A DNA stretch of 64,000 nt from Gemmatimonadota bacterium (GCA_030430625.1 JAUIKL010000001.1:62001-126000); one strand, 5' to 3'; counted from the stretch's first letter, positions 35,295 through 44,085 are shown. Program-made: numbers and translations. Notes: a model not told the origin generated them from the letters alone.

Positions 35295-36791
35295 ATGGGC
35301 GTCCCCAGCGTACTCGCCATCGATCAGGGGACCACAGGCTCGACCTGCCTGGTGCTCGCCGAGGACGGCAGGGTCCTCGGGCACGCGTACTCGGAGTTTA
35401 CGCAGTACTTCCCTCGACCCGGTTGGGTCGAGCACGACGCGACCGAGATCTTCGAGGTCACCCGGGCCGTGGCCGCGCAGGCGCTCGATGCAGCCGGAGA
35501 CGCGGACGTTCGCAGCGTCGGGATCACGAACCAGCGGGAGACCGTGGTGTTGTGGGACCGGGAGACCCTGGAGCCGGTGCACCGTGCGATCGTCTGGCAG
35601 GACCGACGGACCGCAGACATGTGTCGCCGCCTCCGTGAAGCCGGCCACCTCGACGACGTACGGGCCCGGACCGGGTTGGTGCTCGACCCGTACTTCTCCG
35701 GGACGAAGGTCGCTTGGCTGCTGGAGGACGACCCACACCTCCGCGAGCGGGCGGAGCAGGGTGAACTGGCGATGGGGACGATCGACAGTTGGCTCATCGC
35801 CCGCCTGACCGGAGGCGCGTCCCATGTCACCGACCCTACGAACGCCTCCCGCACCCTCCTCTGGAACCTTCGCGACACCGATTGGGACCCGATCATGCTC
35901 GATCGGCTCGGGATCCCGCGGCCGCTCCTGCCCGAGGTGCGCCCCAGTTCGGGGATGTTCGGTACGACGGTGGGTGAGGTTTTCGGACGTGAGCTGCCCA
36001 TCGGCGGGGTGGCCGGGGACCAGCAGGCCGCCCTCTTCGGGCAGGGGTGCTGGGCCGCAGGCCTGGCCAAGAACACCTATGGAACCGGCGCCTTCCTCCT
36101 CCTTCACACGGGGGACACCCCGGTGCCATCGGAGCACGGACTGCTGACGACCGCGGCGTGTGCCCGGGACGGAGGCCTGGCCTACGCCCTCGAGGGTTCG
36201 GTTTTTGTGGCCGGGGCCGCGATCCAGTGGCTTCGCGACGGACTGGGCCTTCTCGACGCCGCCGGTGAGTCCGAGGCGATGGCGCGGTCGGTGGAGGACA
36301 CGGCGGGCGTCGTCTTCGTCCCCGCCTTCGTGGGATTGGGGGCCCCGCACTGGGAACCGGAGGCTCGCGGCTCGATGTTCGGCCTGACGCGGGGCACGAC
36401 TCGGGAGCACATCGTCCGGGCCGCGCTCGAGTCGATGGCGTACGGAACGGCCGAGGTTCTGCGCGCGATGGAGGCGGAGTCACGCGTGCGCACGAGCGAA
36501 CTGCGTGTCGATGGAGGTGTGGCGATGAACGACTGGTTGATGCAGTTCCAGTCCGACATCGTCGACACGCCGGTCCGACGCCCGGCCATCGTCGAGACGA
36601 CCGCCCTCGGTGCCGCCGGATTGGCCGGTTTGTACGCGGGTGTGTGGAGGGACGCCGAGGCGTTCGTGGAGGCACAGGGGGATCCGGTCCATTTCCGTCC
36701 GGGTATGAACGACTCCGAACGGCGGGATCGGATGGGCTCGTGGAACCGAGCGGTTCGGGCCACGGTTTCCTGGGCCAACGACGCCATGTAG
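35295..36791 (+). CDS. glpK: Glycerol kinase GlpK
   Basis: A 498-residue FGGY kinase, typical length. The N-terminus is AIDQGTTGSTCLVL, with GWVEHDATEI and TNQRETVVLWDRETLEPVHR as signatures; the FGGY-type motif GVAGDQQAALFGQGC and NTYGTGAFLLLHTG follow. It phosphorylates glycerol with ATP. A good AGGAG lies ten bases before the ATG. It is the last gene of the glmM-glmS-dtd-maf set. No glycerol transporter or glycerol-3-phosphate dehydrogenase lies nearby. Confidence 0.96.
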   Translation: MGVPSVLAIDQGTTGSTCLVLAEDGRVLGHAYSEFTQYFPRPGWVEHDATEIFEVTRAVAAQALDAAGDADVRSVGITNQRETVVLWDRETLEPVHRAIVWQDRRTADMCRRLREAGHLDDVRARTGLVLDPYFSGTKVAWLLEDDPHLRERAEQGELAMGTIDSWLIARLTGGASHVTDPTNASRTLLWNLRDTDWDPIMLDRLGIPRPLLPEVRPSSGMFGTTVGEVFGRELPIGGVAGDQQAALFGQGCWAAGLAKNTYGTGAFLLLHTGDTPVPSEHGLLTTAACARDGGLAYALEGSVFVAGAAIQWLRDGLGLLDAAGESEAMARSVEDTAGVVFVPAFVGLGAPHWEPEARGSMFGLTRGTTREHIVRAALESMAYGTAEVLRAMEAESRVRTSELRVDGGVAMNDWLMQFQSDIVDTPVRRPAIVETTALGAAGLAGLYAGVWRDAEAFVEAQGDPVHFRPGMNDSERRDRMGSWNRAVRATVSWANDAM

Positions 36792-36806
36792 GGGATTTCC
36801 CGGACT

Positions 36807-36835
36807 TTTCGGGGTGGGATGGCCTCGACTAGATT
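36807..36835 (+). promoter_or_regulatory. Candidate promoter of the ccm cluster
   Basis: TTTCGG (36807-36812), 17 bases, TAGATT (36830-36835) before ccmE at 36871. The -35 is weak, but similar TTTCG boxes occur before purD and recA. GAAGGAG lies about ten bases before the start codon. Confidence 0.4.
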
Positions 36836-36870
36836 GGCTCAGCGTGGAGTTCCCTGAAGGAGTGGGGCCG

Positions 36871-37305
36871 ATGAAAAACGGGCGATTCATGGTGGGTCTG
36901 GTCGGCGTTGCCGCCGTCGTGACCTATCTCATTTGGACCGGCGTCAGCGAGACGATGGTCTACTACGTCACTCCCACCGAGCTGATGGAGCGCGTCGAGT
37001 CGGATCCGTCCTTCCACGAGGTCGGAGTCAAGGTGGGCGGCATGGTGGTGCCCGGCAGCTACCGGCGGGTCGAAGGTGAGCTCCTCCACGTCTTCACCGT
37101 GCGGGATTTGACCGACGAATCGATCACCTTCGAGGTCGAGTACCGGGACGCTCTCCCGGACACGTTCACGGACGACATCGAAGTCGTCATGGACGGCAAG
37201 CTCGATGCGGACGGTGTCTTCCGTGCGACCACCCTTCTCACGAAGTGCGGGAGTCGCTACGAAGCGACACCGGAAGAGCTCGTCGAGCCGGTCGCATCTT
37301 CCTGA
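36871..37305 (+). CDS. ccmE: Cytochrome c maturation haem chaperone CcmE, Cys variant
   Basis: A 144-residue membrane-anchored protein: one N-terminal helix (residues ~7-24), then a periplasmic beta-barrel. CcmE covalently binds haem before handing it to CcmF. The canonical haem motif is HxxxY; here the position reads KCGSRY, so Cys126 takes the place of His, with Tyr130 retained. CxxxY forms are known in Desulfovibrio and archaea. It is the first gene of the ccm cluster. The ATG at 36871 has GAAGGAG upstream; a longer in-frame start would be in non-coding sequence. Confidence 0.92.
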   Translation: MKNGRFMVGLVGVAAVVTYLIWTGVSETMVYYVTPTELMERVESDPSFHEVGVKVGGMVVPGSYRRVEGELLHVFTVRDLTDESITFEVEYRDALPDTFTDDIEVVMDGKLDADGVFRATTLLTKCGSRYEATPEELVEPVASS

Positions 37306-37331
37306 CCTCCTGCTGACGAGGCAGTACATCC

Positions 37332-39401
37332 GTGACACTCCTCGGAGAGTTCGCGCTCTGGATTGCGCTTCCGGTGACCGCGTGGGGCATGATCCTCGGC
37401 TACGTGGGAGGGCGCACCCAGCGCGGTGACCTCGTCCTCAGCGCCGAGCGGAGCATCTACGCTTCCTTCGGTCTGCTCACGATCGCCTCGATCGGGGTCA
37501 CGGCCGCCTTCCTGAACGACCGGTTCGACTACTGGTACGTCAGCAACTACTCGAACGCGAACCTCGAGTTCTTCTACAAGGTCACGGGGTTGTGGGCGGG
37601 TCAGCGTGGTTCGCTCCTCTTCTGGGCGACCCTCCTCGGCTTTTTTGCCGTGATCTGCGCACTCACGAATCGGCAGAAGAACCGTGAGTTCATGCCGTAC
37701 GTCGTCGGGGTCCTCCAGACGATCCTCTTCTTTTTCGTCGTCGTCCTCCTCTTTGCGAACGTGAACCCCTTCGAGCGTCTCGTCGTGAACGGGATGCCGA
37801 TGACGCCGGCCGATGGACGTGGACTGAATCCTCAGCTCCAGAGCTATTGGATGACGATTCATCCTCCCACGCTCTACCTCGGGTTCACCTCCTTCTCGAT
37901 CCCCTTCGCGTTCGCGGTGGCGGCGCTGCTCAACGGCCGCCTCGACGCGCGGTGGATTCAGCTCACACGACGGTGGATCCTGACCAGCTGGTTCTTCCTC
38001 TCCGTCGGCATCGTGATGGGGATGCGCTGGGCGTACGAGGAGTTGGGGTGGGGTGGCTACTGGTTCTGGGACCCGGTCGAGAATGCGTCCCTGCTACCCT
38101 GGCTGACCGCGACGGCCTTCCTGCATTCGATTCAGATTCAGGAAAACCGGGGCATGTTGAAGGTGTGGAACATGTCTCTGGTCCTGATGACGTTCCTTCT
38201 GACCGTCTTCGCGACCTTCCTCACCCGGTCGGGTCTGATCGAGTCGGTGCACTCCTTCGCTCAGAACCTGGCGATCGCCTACATCTTCCTCGGGTTCATG
38301 GCGGCCGTGCTGGCGATCTGCACCGTGCTGATCGTCTATCGCCTCCCGCAGCTCAGGTCCGAGAACCAGATCGAGTCGTTCCTGTCCAGGGAATCGGCCT
38401 TCCTGTTCAACAACCTGATGCTCCTCGGGGCGGCCTTCACGGTGATGTGGGGCACGATGTTCCCGCTGATCTCCGAAGCCGTCACCGGTCAGCAGATCTC
38501 GGTGGGTCCGCCCTTCTTCAATCGGGTGAATCTTCCGATCGGACTGATCCTTCTCGCGCTCGTCGGCATCGGACCGGTCATCGCGTGGCGGCGGGCGACG
38601 AAGAAGAACCTCCAGAAGAACTTCCAGATTCCGGTCGGTGTGATGATCGGCACCGGGGTGGTTCTCTGGATCCTCGGTGCCCGCCATCCGCTGGCGCTGG
38701 TCACCTGGTCGCTCTCGGCCTTCGTGTTGACGATCATCACGACCGAGTTCTACAAGGGGACGAGGGCGCGCGCGCGCATCGAAGGGGAAGGGTACGCGCT
38801 GGCCTTCATTCACCTCATCACGCGCAACCGACGCCGGTGGGGTGGCTACATCGTCCACATCGGCTTCGTGAGCCTGTGTGTGGCGTTCGCAGGGGCCGCG
38901 TACAACACGGACGCACGCTTCAACGTGCAGCCCGGTGACCGCGTCGAGGTGACGTCGCCGTACGGTCACACGTACGAACTCACGTACGACGGCCTGTCCA
39001 TCTCCCGTGGCATGGGTCAGCGGAACCTGATCTGGCAGGCGATCGCCACGGTCTCGGTGTCCCGGAACGGAAAGCCGCTCGGCATCATGACGACCGAGAA
39101 GCGGCAGTATACGAACCGCGGCACCCAGCCGATGACGGAGGTCGCGATCAATTCGAACCTCCAGGAAGACCTGTACCTGATCCTTTCGGCGCTCAACGAC
39201 ATCCAGGGCGCCCTGGCGGCGGACTCGGACGCCCAGGGCATCGACCTCCAGGTCCTCGTGAAGCCGCTCGTGATCTGGATCTGGATCGGCTGCCTCCTGC
39301 TCGCCATCGGCACGATCATCGCCCTGTGGCCGAACGTCGATCGGCGCCGCTCCAGCGGTGTCGAACCGGCGGTCGAACCCGCCCTCGCGGGCGCGGATTG
39401 A
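37332..39401 (+). CDS. ccmF: Haem lyase subunit CcmF
   Basis: A 689-residue multi-spanning membrane protein. The WWD haem-handling motif is seen as GGYWFWDPVENASLLPWLTA, with an upstream SNLEFFYKVTGLWAGQRGSL-like region (actual residues NANLEFFYKVTGLWAGQRGS). Conserved His are in TIHPPTLYLGF and SIQIQENRGMLKVWNMSL. Length is typical. It attaches haem to apocytochrome c with CcmH. The start is GTG at 37332. It follows ccmE by 26 bases. Confidence 0.96.
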   Translation: MTLLGEFALWIALPVTAWGMILGYVGGRTQRGDLVLSAERSIYASFGLLTIASIGVTAAFLNDRFDYWYVSNYSNANLEFFYKVTGLWAGQRGSLLFWATLLGFFAVICALTNRQKNREFMPYVVGVLQTILFFFVVVLLFANVNPFERLVVNGMPMTPADGRGLNPQLQSYWMTIHPPTLYLGFTSFSIPFAFAVAALLNGRLDARWIQLTRRWILTSWFFLSVGIVMGMRWAYEELGWGGYWFWDPVENASLLPWLTATAFLHSIQIQENRGMLKVWNMSLVLMTFLLTVFATFLTRSGLIESVHSFAQNLAIAYIFLGFMAAVLAICTVLIVYRLPQLRSENQIESFLSRESAFLFNNLMLLGAAFTVMWGTMFPLISEAVTGQQISVGPPFFNRVNLPIGLILLALVGIGPVIAWRRATKKNLQKNFQIPVGVMIGTGVVLWILGARHPLALVTWSLSAFVLTIITTEFYKGTRARARIEGEGYALAFIHLITRNRRRWGGYIVHIGFVSLCVAFAGAAYNTDARFNVQPGDRVEVTSPYGHTYELTYDGLSISRGMGQRNLIWQAIATVSVSRNGKPLGIMTTEKRQYTNRGTQPMTEVAINSNLQEDLYLILSALNDIQGALAADSDAQGIDLQVLVKPLVIWIWIGCLLLAIGTIIALWPNVDRRRSSGVEPAVEPALAGAD

Positions 39402-39414
39402 GTCTGGCGGCGCG

Positions 39415-39852
39415 ATGACGTTGTACGTGGGCGTGGCCCTGGTCACGGCGGCCGTCGTCCTCTTCCTCCTGCATCCGGTCATCCAGGGCATCCACGCCTC
39501 TCTCGAACGAGAGGACGACGAGCTCACGGAGACGGAGGCCCGGAAACGGGTGGCACTTCTGGCCCTGCGGGACGTCGAGTACGACTTCCTCGCGGGGAAG
39601 CTCGACGAAGACGACTACCGGACGATGAAGGCCAAGTTGACGGCGGAGGCGCTCGACGCCCTGGCTGCCGACGAGGCGGCCAAGGGCGCCGGCTCCCACA
39701 CCGGGACGGCTGCGATCGAGGCGGAGATCGCCGCGATCCGTCAGGGGATCCAGGTGGGCGTACTCTGTCACGACTGCGGCTACAACAACCCCGTGGGCTC
39801 GCGCTTCTGCTCCGCGTGCGGTCGATCGGTCGCGGAGCCCGTGCCGTCGTGA
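39415..39852 (+). CDS. CcmI-like membrane protein with C-terminal zinc ribbon
   Basis: A 145-residue protein. An N-terminal membrane helix (VALVTAAVVLFLLHPVI) is followed by an acidic helical region (EREDDELTETEARKRVALLA, LRDVEYDFLAGKLDEDDYRT) of the kind seen in CcmI N-termini, then a zinc ribbon with CHDCG and CSACG near residues 118-136. CcmI normally has TPR repeats; none is present here. It lies within the ccm cluster and its stop overlaps the GTG of ccmA. It may hold the apocytochrome or regulate assembly, but this is inference. Confidence 0.75.
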   Translation: MTLYVGVALVTAAVVLFLLHPVIQGIHASLEREDDELTETEARKRVALLALRDVEYDFLAGKLDEDDYRTMKAKLTAEALDALAADEAAKGAGSHTGTAAIEAEIAAIRQGIQVGVLCHDCGYNNPVGSRFCSACGRSVAEPVPS

Positions 39853-40574
39853 CAGGCGGTACCGCCGTGGCCCTCGAAGCGCGGGACCTCGTCAGGGAGT
39901 ACGGATCCGTGGTCGCGGTCGACGGCATCGATCTGAAGCTGGCACCCGGTGAAGCGCTGACCGTCTTCGGGCCGAACGGGGCGGGGAAGTCGACCCTCCT
40001 TGGCATGCTGGGGGGGGCCATGCATCCGACTCGGGGCACGGTGTCGATCGGGGGCGTCGCGATCGACCCGTCGGTGACCTCGTGGCGGCATCGTGTGGGG
40101 ATCCTCTCGCACCGCGGCTTCCTCTACGCGCGACTGACGGCGGCTGAAAATCTGCGCTTCTATGCGGACCTGTTCGGCCTGGACGATCCCGAAGCCAGGG
40201 TGGCGCAGGGGCTCGGTCGTGTCGGCTTGACGGATCGGGCCCGTACCGAAGCCCGGCATCTCTCCCATGGGATGAAGCAGCGGCTCTCGTTGGCTCGGGC
40301 CCTCCTTCACGACCCGGAGATCGTCCTCCTCGACGAACCCTACACCGGCCTCGACCCGTCGGCCGCGGCGGTGCTGCGCAATGTCCTCGGCGAACTGAAG
40401 GACGGGGCTCGCACCGTGGTCGTCGTGACCCACAACCTCCGGGAGGGGCTCGCGATGGCGACGCGCGTCGCGATCCAACTCCGGGGACGTTTCGTGTGGG
40501 AGGGAGCGGCGAACGACCTCGATGCCGTAGCCTTCGAGCGCCACTACCACGAGACGATCGAGGTCGCGGCGTGA
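39849..40574 (+). CDS. ccmA: Haem exporter ATP-binding protein CcmA
   Basis: A 241-residue ABC ATPase. Walker A is FGPNGAGKSTLL, the signature LSHGMKQRLSLARALLHDPE, Walker B IVLLDEPYTGLD and the His-loop VTHNLREG. With CcmB it powers release of haem-bound CcmE. The GTG start overlaps the previous stop, and its own stop overlaps ccmB (both GTGA), so this block is tightly coupled. Confidence 0.93.
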   Translation: MTGGTAVALEARDLVREYGSVVAVDGIDLKLAPGEALTVFGPNGAGKSTLLGMLGGAMHPTRGTVSIGGVAIDPSVTSWRHRVGILSHRGFLYARLTAAENLRFYADLFGLDDPEARVAQGLGRVGLTDRARTEARHLSHGMKQRLSLARALLHDPEIVLLDEPYTGLDPSAAAVLRNVLGELKDGARTVVVVTHNLREGLAMATRVAIQLRGRFVWEGAANDLDAVAFERHYHETIEVAA

Positions 40575-41251
40575 GCACGTACCTTCGTCAGTTGGCGGCG
40601 ATCGTGCGCAAGGATCTGGTTCTCGAGTTCCGCTCGAAGGACCGCCTCGTAGCCATGGGAGCTTTCGCGGTCCTGGCTGCCGTGCTCTTCAACTTCTCCC
40701 TCGACAACGCGTCCGTCCGCCCGAGAGACGTCCTGGCTGGCCTCGTGTGGATGACGTTGGTCTTCGGAGGGCTCCTCGGAGTCGGTCGTACGTTCCACCT
40801 CGAGGCCGAAGACGACGCCTTCCGCGGACTCATGACCTCGCCCGCGCCGAAGGATGCTGTCTACCTGGCCAAGGTGGTCGTCAACTTCGTCCTCGTGTAC
40901 GGTCTCTCCGTTCTCGCCCTCGGCGTCTTCTCGCTCTTCTTGGCCGTGGACGTGGGCGCGAACCTTCCGGGAACGCTCCTCGTCCTGGCCCTGGGTGCGC
41001 TCGGTTTCGTGGCGCTGTCGACCCTTTTTGCCGCGGTGTCGACAGGAACGACGATGGGTGAAACGTTGCTTCCCGTGCTGGTCTTTCCGCTCCTGTTGCC
41101 CATGGTCGTTTTCGGCGCCGGGGCCACCGGTCGCCTCATAGCCGGGCGCCCCTTTGCCGAGGTGGCGGGCAACGTCCGTGTGCTGGGTGCTTTTGCGGTG
41201 GCCGCCGTAGCCGCAGGTGCGGTGCTTTTTCGTTTCGTGGTGGAGGAGTGA
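40571..41251 (+). CDS. ccmB: Haem exporter membrane protein CcmB
   Basis: A 226-residue six-helix membrane protein. Family landmarks are IVRKDLVLEFRSKDRLVAMG near the N-terminus, DALRPRDVLAGLVW-like text (actual NASVRPRDVLAGLVWMTLVF), FHLEAEDDAFRGLMTSPAP and TLLPVLVFPLLLPMVVFGA. It starts with GTG overlapping the ccmA stop; its TGA shares one base with the ATG of ccmC. Confidence 0.93.
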   Translation: MSTYLRQLAAIVRKDLVLEFRSKDRLVAMGAFAVLAAVLFNFSLDNASVRPRDVLAGLVWMTLVFGGLLGVGRTFHLEAEDDAFRGLMTSPAPKDAVYLAKVVVNFVLVYGLSVLALGVFSLFLAVDVGANLPGTLLVLALGALGFVALSTLFAAVSTGTTMGETLLPVLVFPLLLPMVVFGAGATGRLIAGRPFAEVAGNVRVLGAFAVAAVAAGAVLFRFVVEE

Positions 41252-41943
41252 TGTCGACTGCCGGAGTTCGTCGGGGAGGAACCGCACTCACGCTCATCGG
41301 CCTCGCAGGTCTGATCGGGCTGTTCTGGCTTTCCTTCTTCTGGGTCTCGACCGAGGTGAACCAGGGAGTCGCGCAGAGGATCTTCTACGTTCACGTCCCC
41401 GCGGCGTGGACCAGCTTCATGGCGATCGGAATCTCGGCGCTTTGCAGCGGCGTGTACCTGTGGCTTCGGGACGAGCGCCTCGACCGCGCCGCTCTCGCGG
41501 CGGCCGAGGGTGGCTTCGTCTTCGCCACGATCGTCCTCGTGACCGGGCCCCTGTGGGGCAAGATCGCCTGGGGGACGTACTGGACGTGGGAGCCTCGGCT
41601 GACGCTGACCCTCCTCCTCTGGTTCATCTTCCTCGGCTACTTCATGGTGCGAGGATCGACGGAGGACCCGGAGAAGGGGAAGCGATTCGCGGCGGTCGTG
41701 GCGCTCGTCGGCGCGATCGACATCCCGTTCATCCACGTGAGTGTCCTCTGGTTCCGCTCTCTCCACCCGCAGCCCGTCGTGGCCAAGGCGGAGGGCCCGA
41801 CCCTGCCGCAGGACATGCTCACGACCCTGCTGGTCGGTGTACTCGTCTTCACTGTGCTCTTCTTCGGACTGTTCTTGATGCGGTACGCGCTCGAGGGCCT
41901 GCGGGCCGAGTTGCAGCTCCGCGAACGGAGGACCTCTTCATGA
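41251..41943 (+). CDS. ccmC: Haem-handling membrane protein CcmC
   Basis: A 230-residue multi-spanning protein of the CcmC type. The WWD motif reads WGTYWTWEPRLTLTLLLWF; the usual Asp in WxWD is Glu here. Conserved His appear in IFYVHVPAAWTSFMA and in IPFIHVSVLWFRSLHP. It attaches haem to CcmE. The ATG is in a TGATG overlap with ccmB. The stop overlaps the next gene (ATGA). Confidence 0.93.
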   Translation: MSTAGVRRGGTALTLIGLAGLIGLFWLSFFWVSTEVNQGVAQRIFYVHVPAAWTSFMAIGISALCSGVYLWLRDERLDRAALAAAEGGFVFATIVLVTGPLWGKIAWGTYWTWEPRLTLTLLLWFIFLGYFMVRGSTEDPEKGKRFAAVVALVGAIDIPFIHVSVLWFRSLHPQPVVAKAEGPTLPQDMLTTLLVGVLVFTVLFFGLFLMRYALEGLRAELQLRERRTSS

Positions 41944-42176
41944 GATCGTTTCAGCTGCGTGCACTCGGTCCTGCCCGTGCCCTCGGGGCCGCGGTCTTCG
42001 CCGCCGTACTCACCCCGTCCGTCCTGGTCGCGCAGGCGTCCGGGCTCGGGCAGCAGAGCCTTCGGCCCTACTGGCACGTCTTCGCGGCGTACACCCTCGT
42101 GATCCTCCTGGTGGCCGCGTGGGCGTTCTCGATCGGGCGCCGTCTCAAGGACGTCGAGAACCGGCTCTCGGATTGA
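41940..42176 (+). CDS. ccmD: CcmD-like small membrane protein
   Basis: A 78-residue protein with an N-terminal hydrophobic signal-like stretch (GAAVFAAVLTPSVLVAQ) and a second helix (YTLVILLVAAWAFSIGRRL) followed by a basic-acidic tail (KDVENRLSD). That tail and its position right after ccmC match CcmD, which helps release haem-CcmE. E. coli CcmD has a single helix and no signal; the N-terminal extension is unusual. Its stop overlaps the TTG of the next gene. Confidence 0.7.
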   Translation: MRSFQLRALGPARALGAAVFAAVLTPSVLVAQASGLGQQSLRPYWHVFAAYTLVILLVAAWAFSIGRRLKDVENRLSD

Positions 42177-43618
42177 CGAAAACGCCCTTGCACCGGCGCC
42201 TTCCATCGGCGGTCGTCCTCGCGTCCATCCTGGGCCTGGGCTCGCTCTCGGGCGTGGCGCCGCTCAACACGTCGGCGGAGGCACAGACGCCGACGATGCC
42301 GAGCACCCTCCGGTACGGCTCCGGACTGATGGACGTCCCCGTGTCGAGTGTGCTCCCGCACCTTCAGGTCACCGGAACCCTGTCGGGCTTCTTCTCCCAG
42401 TTGGGGCGGAGAGTCCAGATCGACGAGGCCGGTGCGCCGTCGGGGTACGGGCCGGGCCGAGACGACTTCCTGGCCGACGGTGCCTTCGCCGTCGGGCTCT
42501 TCGACCGGGCCGAGGCGGGTTTGACGCTTCAGTCGTTCGGAGACGATGAGGAGGGGGGAGACATCTGGGGGCTCTTCGCCCGCGTGCGTCTGTGGGAGCC
42601 GGTCGACCAGGGGGTCGGGTTGGCGGTCGGGGCGCGCTGGATTGCCGGACCGTCCTTCGGAGATGGCGTCGACTACGCCCCGAGTCGGTTGGGTTTCCCC
42701 GACGAACGGCTGCGCACCTCCTACACGGGCGGGGGTGGGATCGACACCGACTTTTCGCCGTACGTCGTGGCGACTGCCTTCTTGAGGGGATGGGACGGGG
42801 GGCGTCTACCGCCCAACGACATGACCCTGACCTTCGGGCTGGGTCGCGGGATGTTCAGTGAGGGCGCCGAGTTGGACTTCTACTCGGACGGGCACGCCAA
42901 CGGATGGTTCATGGGGGCGGCGTGGCACGTCGACACGTCTCCGCGCTCGCAGCTCACTCTCATGGCGGAGCACAACGGCTTCGACGTGAACATCGGCGCG
43001 CACTACGACTGGCAGGGCATGCGGGTGGGTGCTCAATACCTGGCCGCCAATCACGACTGGCCCGCCGACGGGCACATCGGCGAGTACCAGAAGCCGAAGT
43101 GGGGGATCCTGGCGTCGTTCTCCCTCTGCCCGACTCGTCCCGGCATGCGCTGCACACCCCGTCCCATGCAGAGGGTCGAGCCGGACACGATCTACATCCC
43201 GCCCCCGCCCCCCGACACGATCGTGATCCGGACCGGAGGCCCTGTGGTCGAGCAGGGGAGCCCGATGACGCTCTGTCTCGCCACGGGACGCAACGTCGAG
43301 GTCCGGGTGACCGCCGCGGGGGATACACTGATCGGACCCGCGGGAACGCGTCTCGACGATCTTCGCCCGGTCGTGGACTTTGCCGGGAGCTACGCGGGGG
43401 CGTCGTTCTGGTACCAGAACGACGAGGTGATGATCTTCGAGGGGGCCGACTATCGGAGGTCGGACGAGACCTTCCCCGTCGACTGTGACCAGTTGCTCAG
43501 AGCGGGCGTGTACCGGGGCGTGCCGGTGTTCGCCGTGTCCTCGGGATCGAGACCCTTCGACGTGCTCTTCGTGCCCGTCGAGCCCGGCCTCTGGACGAGG
43601 TACGAGCGGGGCTTCTGA
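42173..43618 (+). CDS. Outer-membrane-type beta-rich protein, unknown
   Basis: A 481-residue exported protein with a signal peptide (RLPSAVVLASILGLGSLSGV). The mature part begins SGLMDVPVSSVLPHLQVTG and continues with alternating amphipathic strands containing aromatic girdles (FAVGLFDRAEAGLTLQSF, GGIDTDFSPYVVATAFLRGW, FGLGRGMFSEGAELDFYS), like YjbH-type or other beta-barrel proteins. A Pro-rich linker (IYIPPPPPDT) leads to a C-terminal ~110-residue domain (LCLATGRNVEVRVTAAGDTL). It starts with TTG in a TTGA overlap with ccmD, so it is coupled to the ccm cluster, but a role in cytochrome biogenesis is not shown. Confidence 0.7.
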   Translation: MTKTPLHRRLPSAVVLASILGLGSLSGVAPLNTSAEAQTPTMPSTLRYGSGLMDVPVSSVLPHLQVTGTLSGFFSQLGRRVQIDEAGAPSGYGPGRDDFLADGAFAVGLFDRAEAGLTLQSFGDDEEGGDIWGLFARVRLWEPVDQGVGLAVGARWIAGPSFGDGVDYAPSRLGFPDERLRTSYTGGGGIDTDFSPYVVATAFLRGWDGGRLPPNDMTLTFGLGRGMFSEGAELDFYSDGHANGWFMGAAWHVDTSPRSQLTLMAEHNGFDVNIGAHYDWQGMRVGAQYLAANHDWPADGHIGEYQKPKWGILASFSLCPTRPGMRCTPRPMQRVEPDTIYIPPPPPDTIVIRTGGPVVEQGSPMTLCLATGRNVEVRVTAAGDTLIGPAGTRLDDLRPVVDFAGSYAGASFWYQNDEVMIFEGADYRRSDETFPVDCDQLLRAGVYRGVPVFAVSSGSRPFDVLFVPVEPGLWTRYERGF

Positions 43619-43647
43619 CTTCCGGGGTGGTGAGGAGCCCTGGTGGT

Positions 43648-44079
43648 CTAGCGAGCGATCCGCTGTTCGATCACGCGGTTGCTGGCGTTCAGAACCGCCT
43701 TGACCGCCGCGGCCGGTAGATCGGACTCGCGTTCACACGGAGCTGCGCCGAGGAGGCGGTGGCTGTCGGCCCCGCTCCGACCGTTGATTCGAGTCACGAC
43801 GACCCAGCCGTCGAAGGCCCGCACGGCTTTGACACCGACCACCTCGAGATCGAGGGGGGCGTCACCGATCGCCGAGGCGCTCGCCAGGGTGGCGATCAGC
43901 GCCGCCTGAGACGCCGCCTTCAACACACCCTGCTGCGTCTCCAGGCAGCCGACGGTTCCTTCGTACGCTTCTCCACCCCACTCCAAGCGGACCATGACGC
44001 GACCCGATCCATCGGGCATCGTCGAATGGTCCAGACTGTCGAAGCGGAGGCGGGAGCGGACCCGATTCAGTGTTTCCAT
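43648..44079 (-). CDS. Hypothetical soluble protein, 143 residues
   Basis: No family recognised. The sequence has a repeated feel: a strand-rich N-half (VMVRLEWGGEAYEGTVGCLE), an Ala-rich helix (KAASQAALIATLASASA), strands (LDLEVVGVKAVRAFDGWVVV) and a last Ala-rich helix (AAAVKAVLNASNRVIEQRI). This alpha/beta pattern resembles a small ligand- or ACT-like fold, but that is a guess. It starts six bases after the glycosyltransferase fusion stop and is the last gene of that operon, converging on the ccm cluster. Confidence 0.6.
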   Translation of the reverse strand: METLNRVRSRLRFDSLDHSTMPDGSGRVMVRLEWGGEAYEGTVGCLETQQGVLKAASQAALIATLASASAIGDAPLDLEVVGVKAVRAFDGWVVVTRINGRSGADSHRLLGAAPCERESDLPAAAVKAVLNASNRVIEQRIAR

Positions 44080-44085
44080 TCCTTC

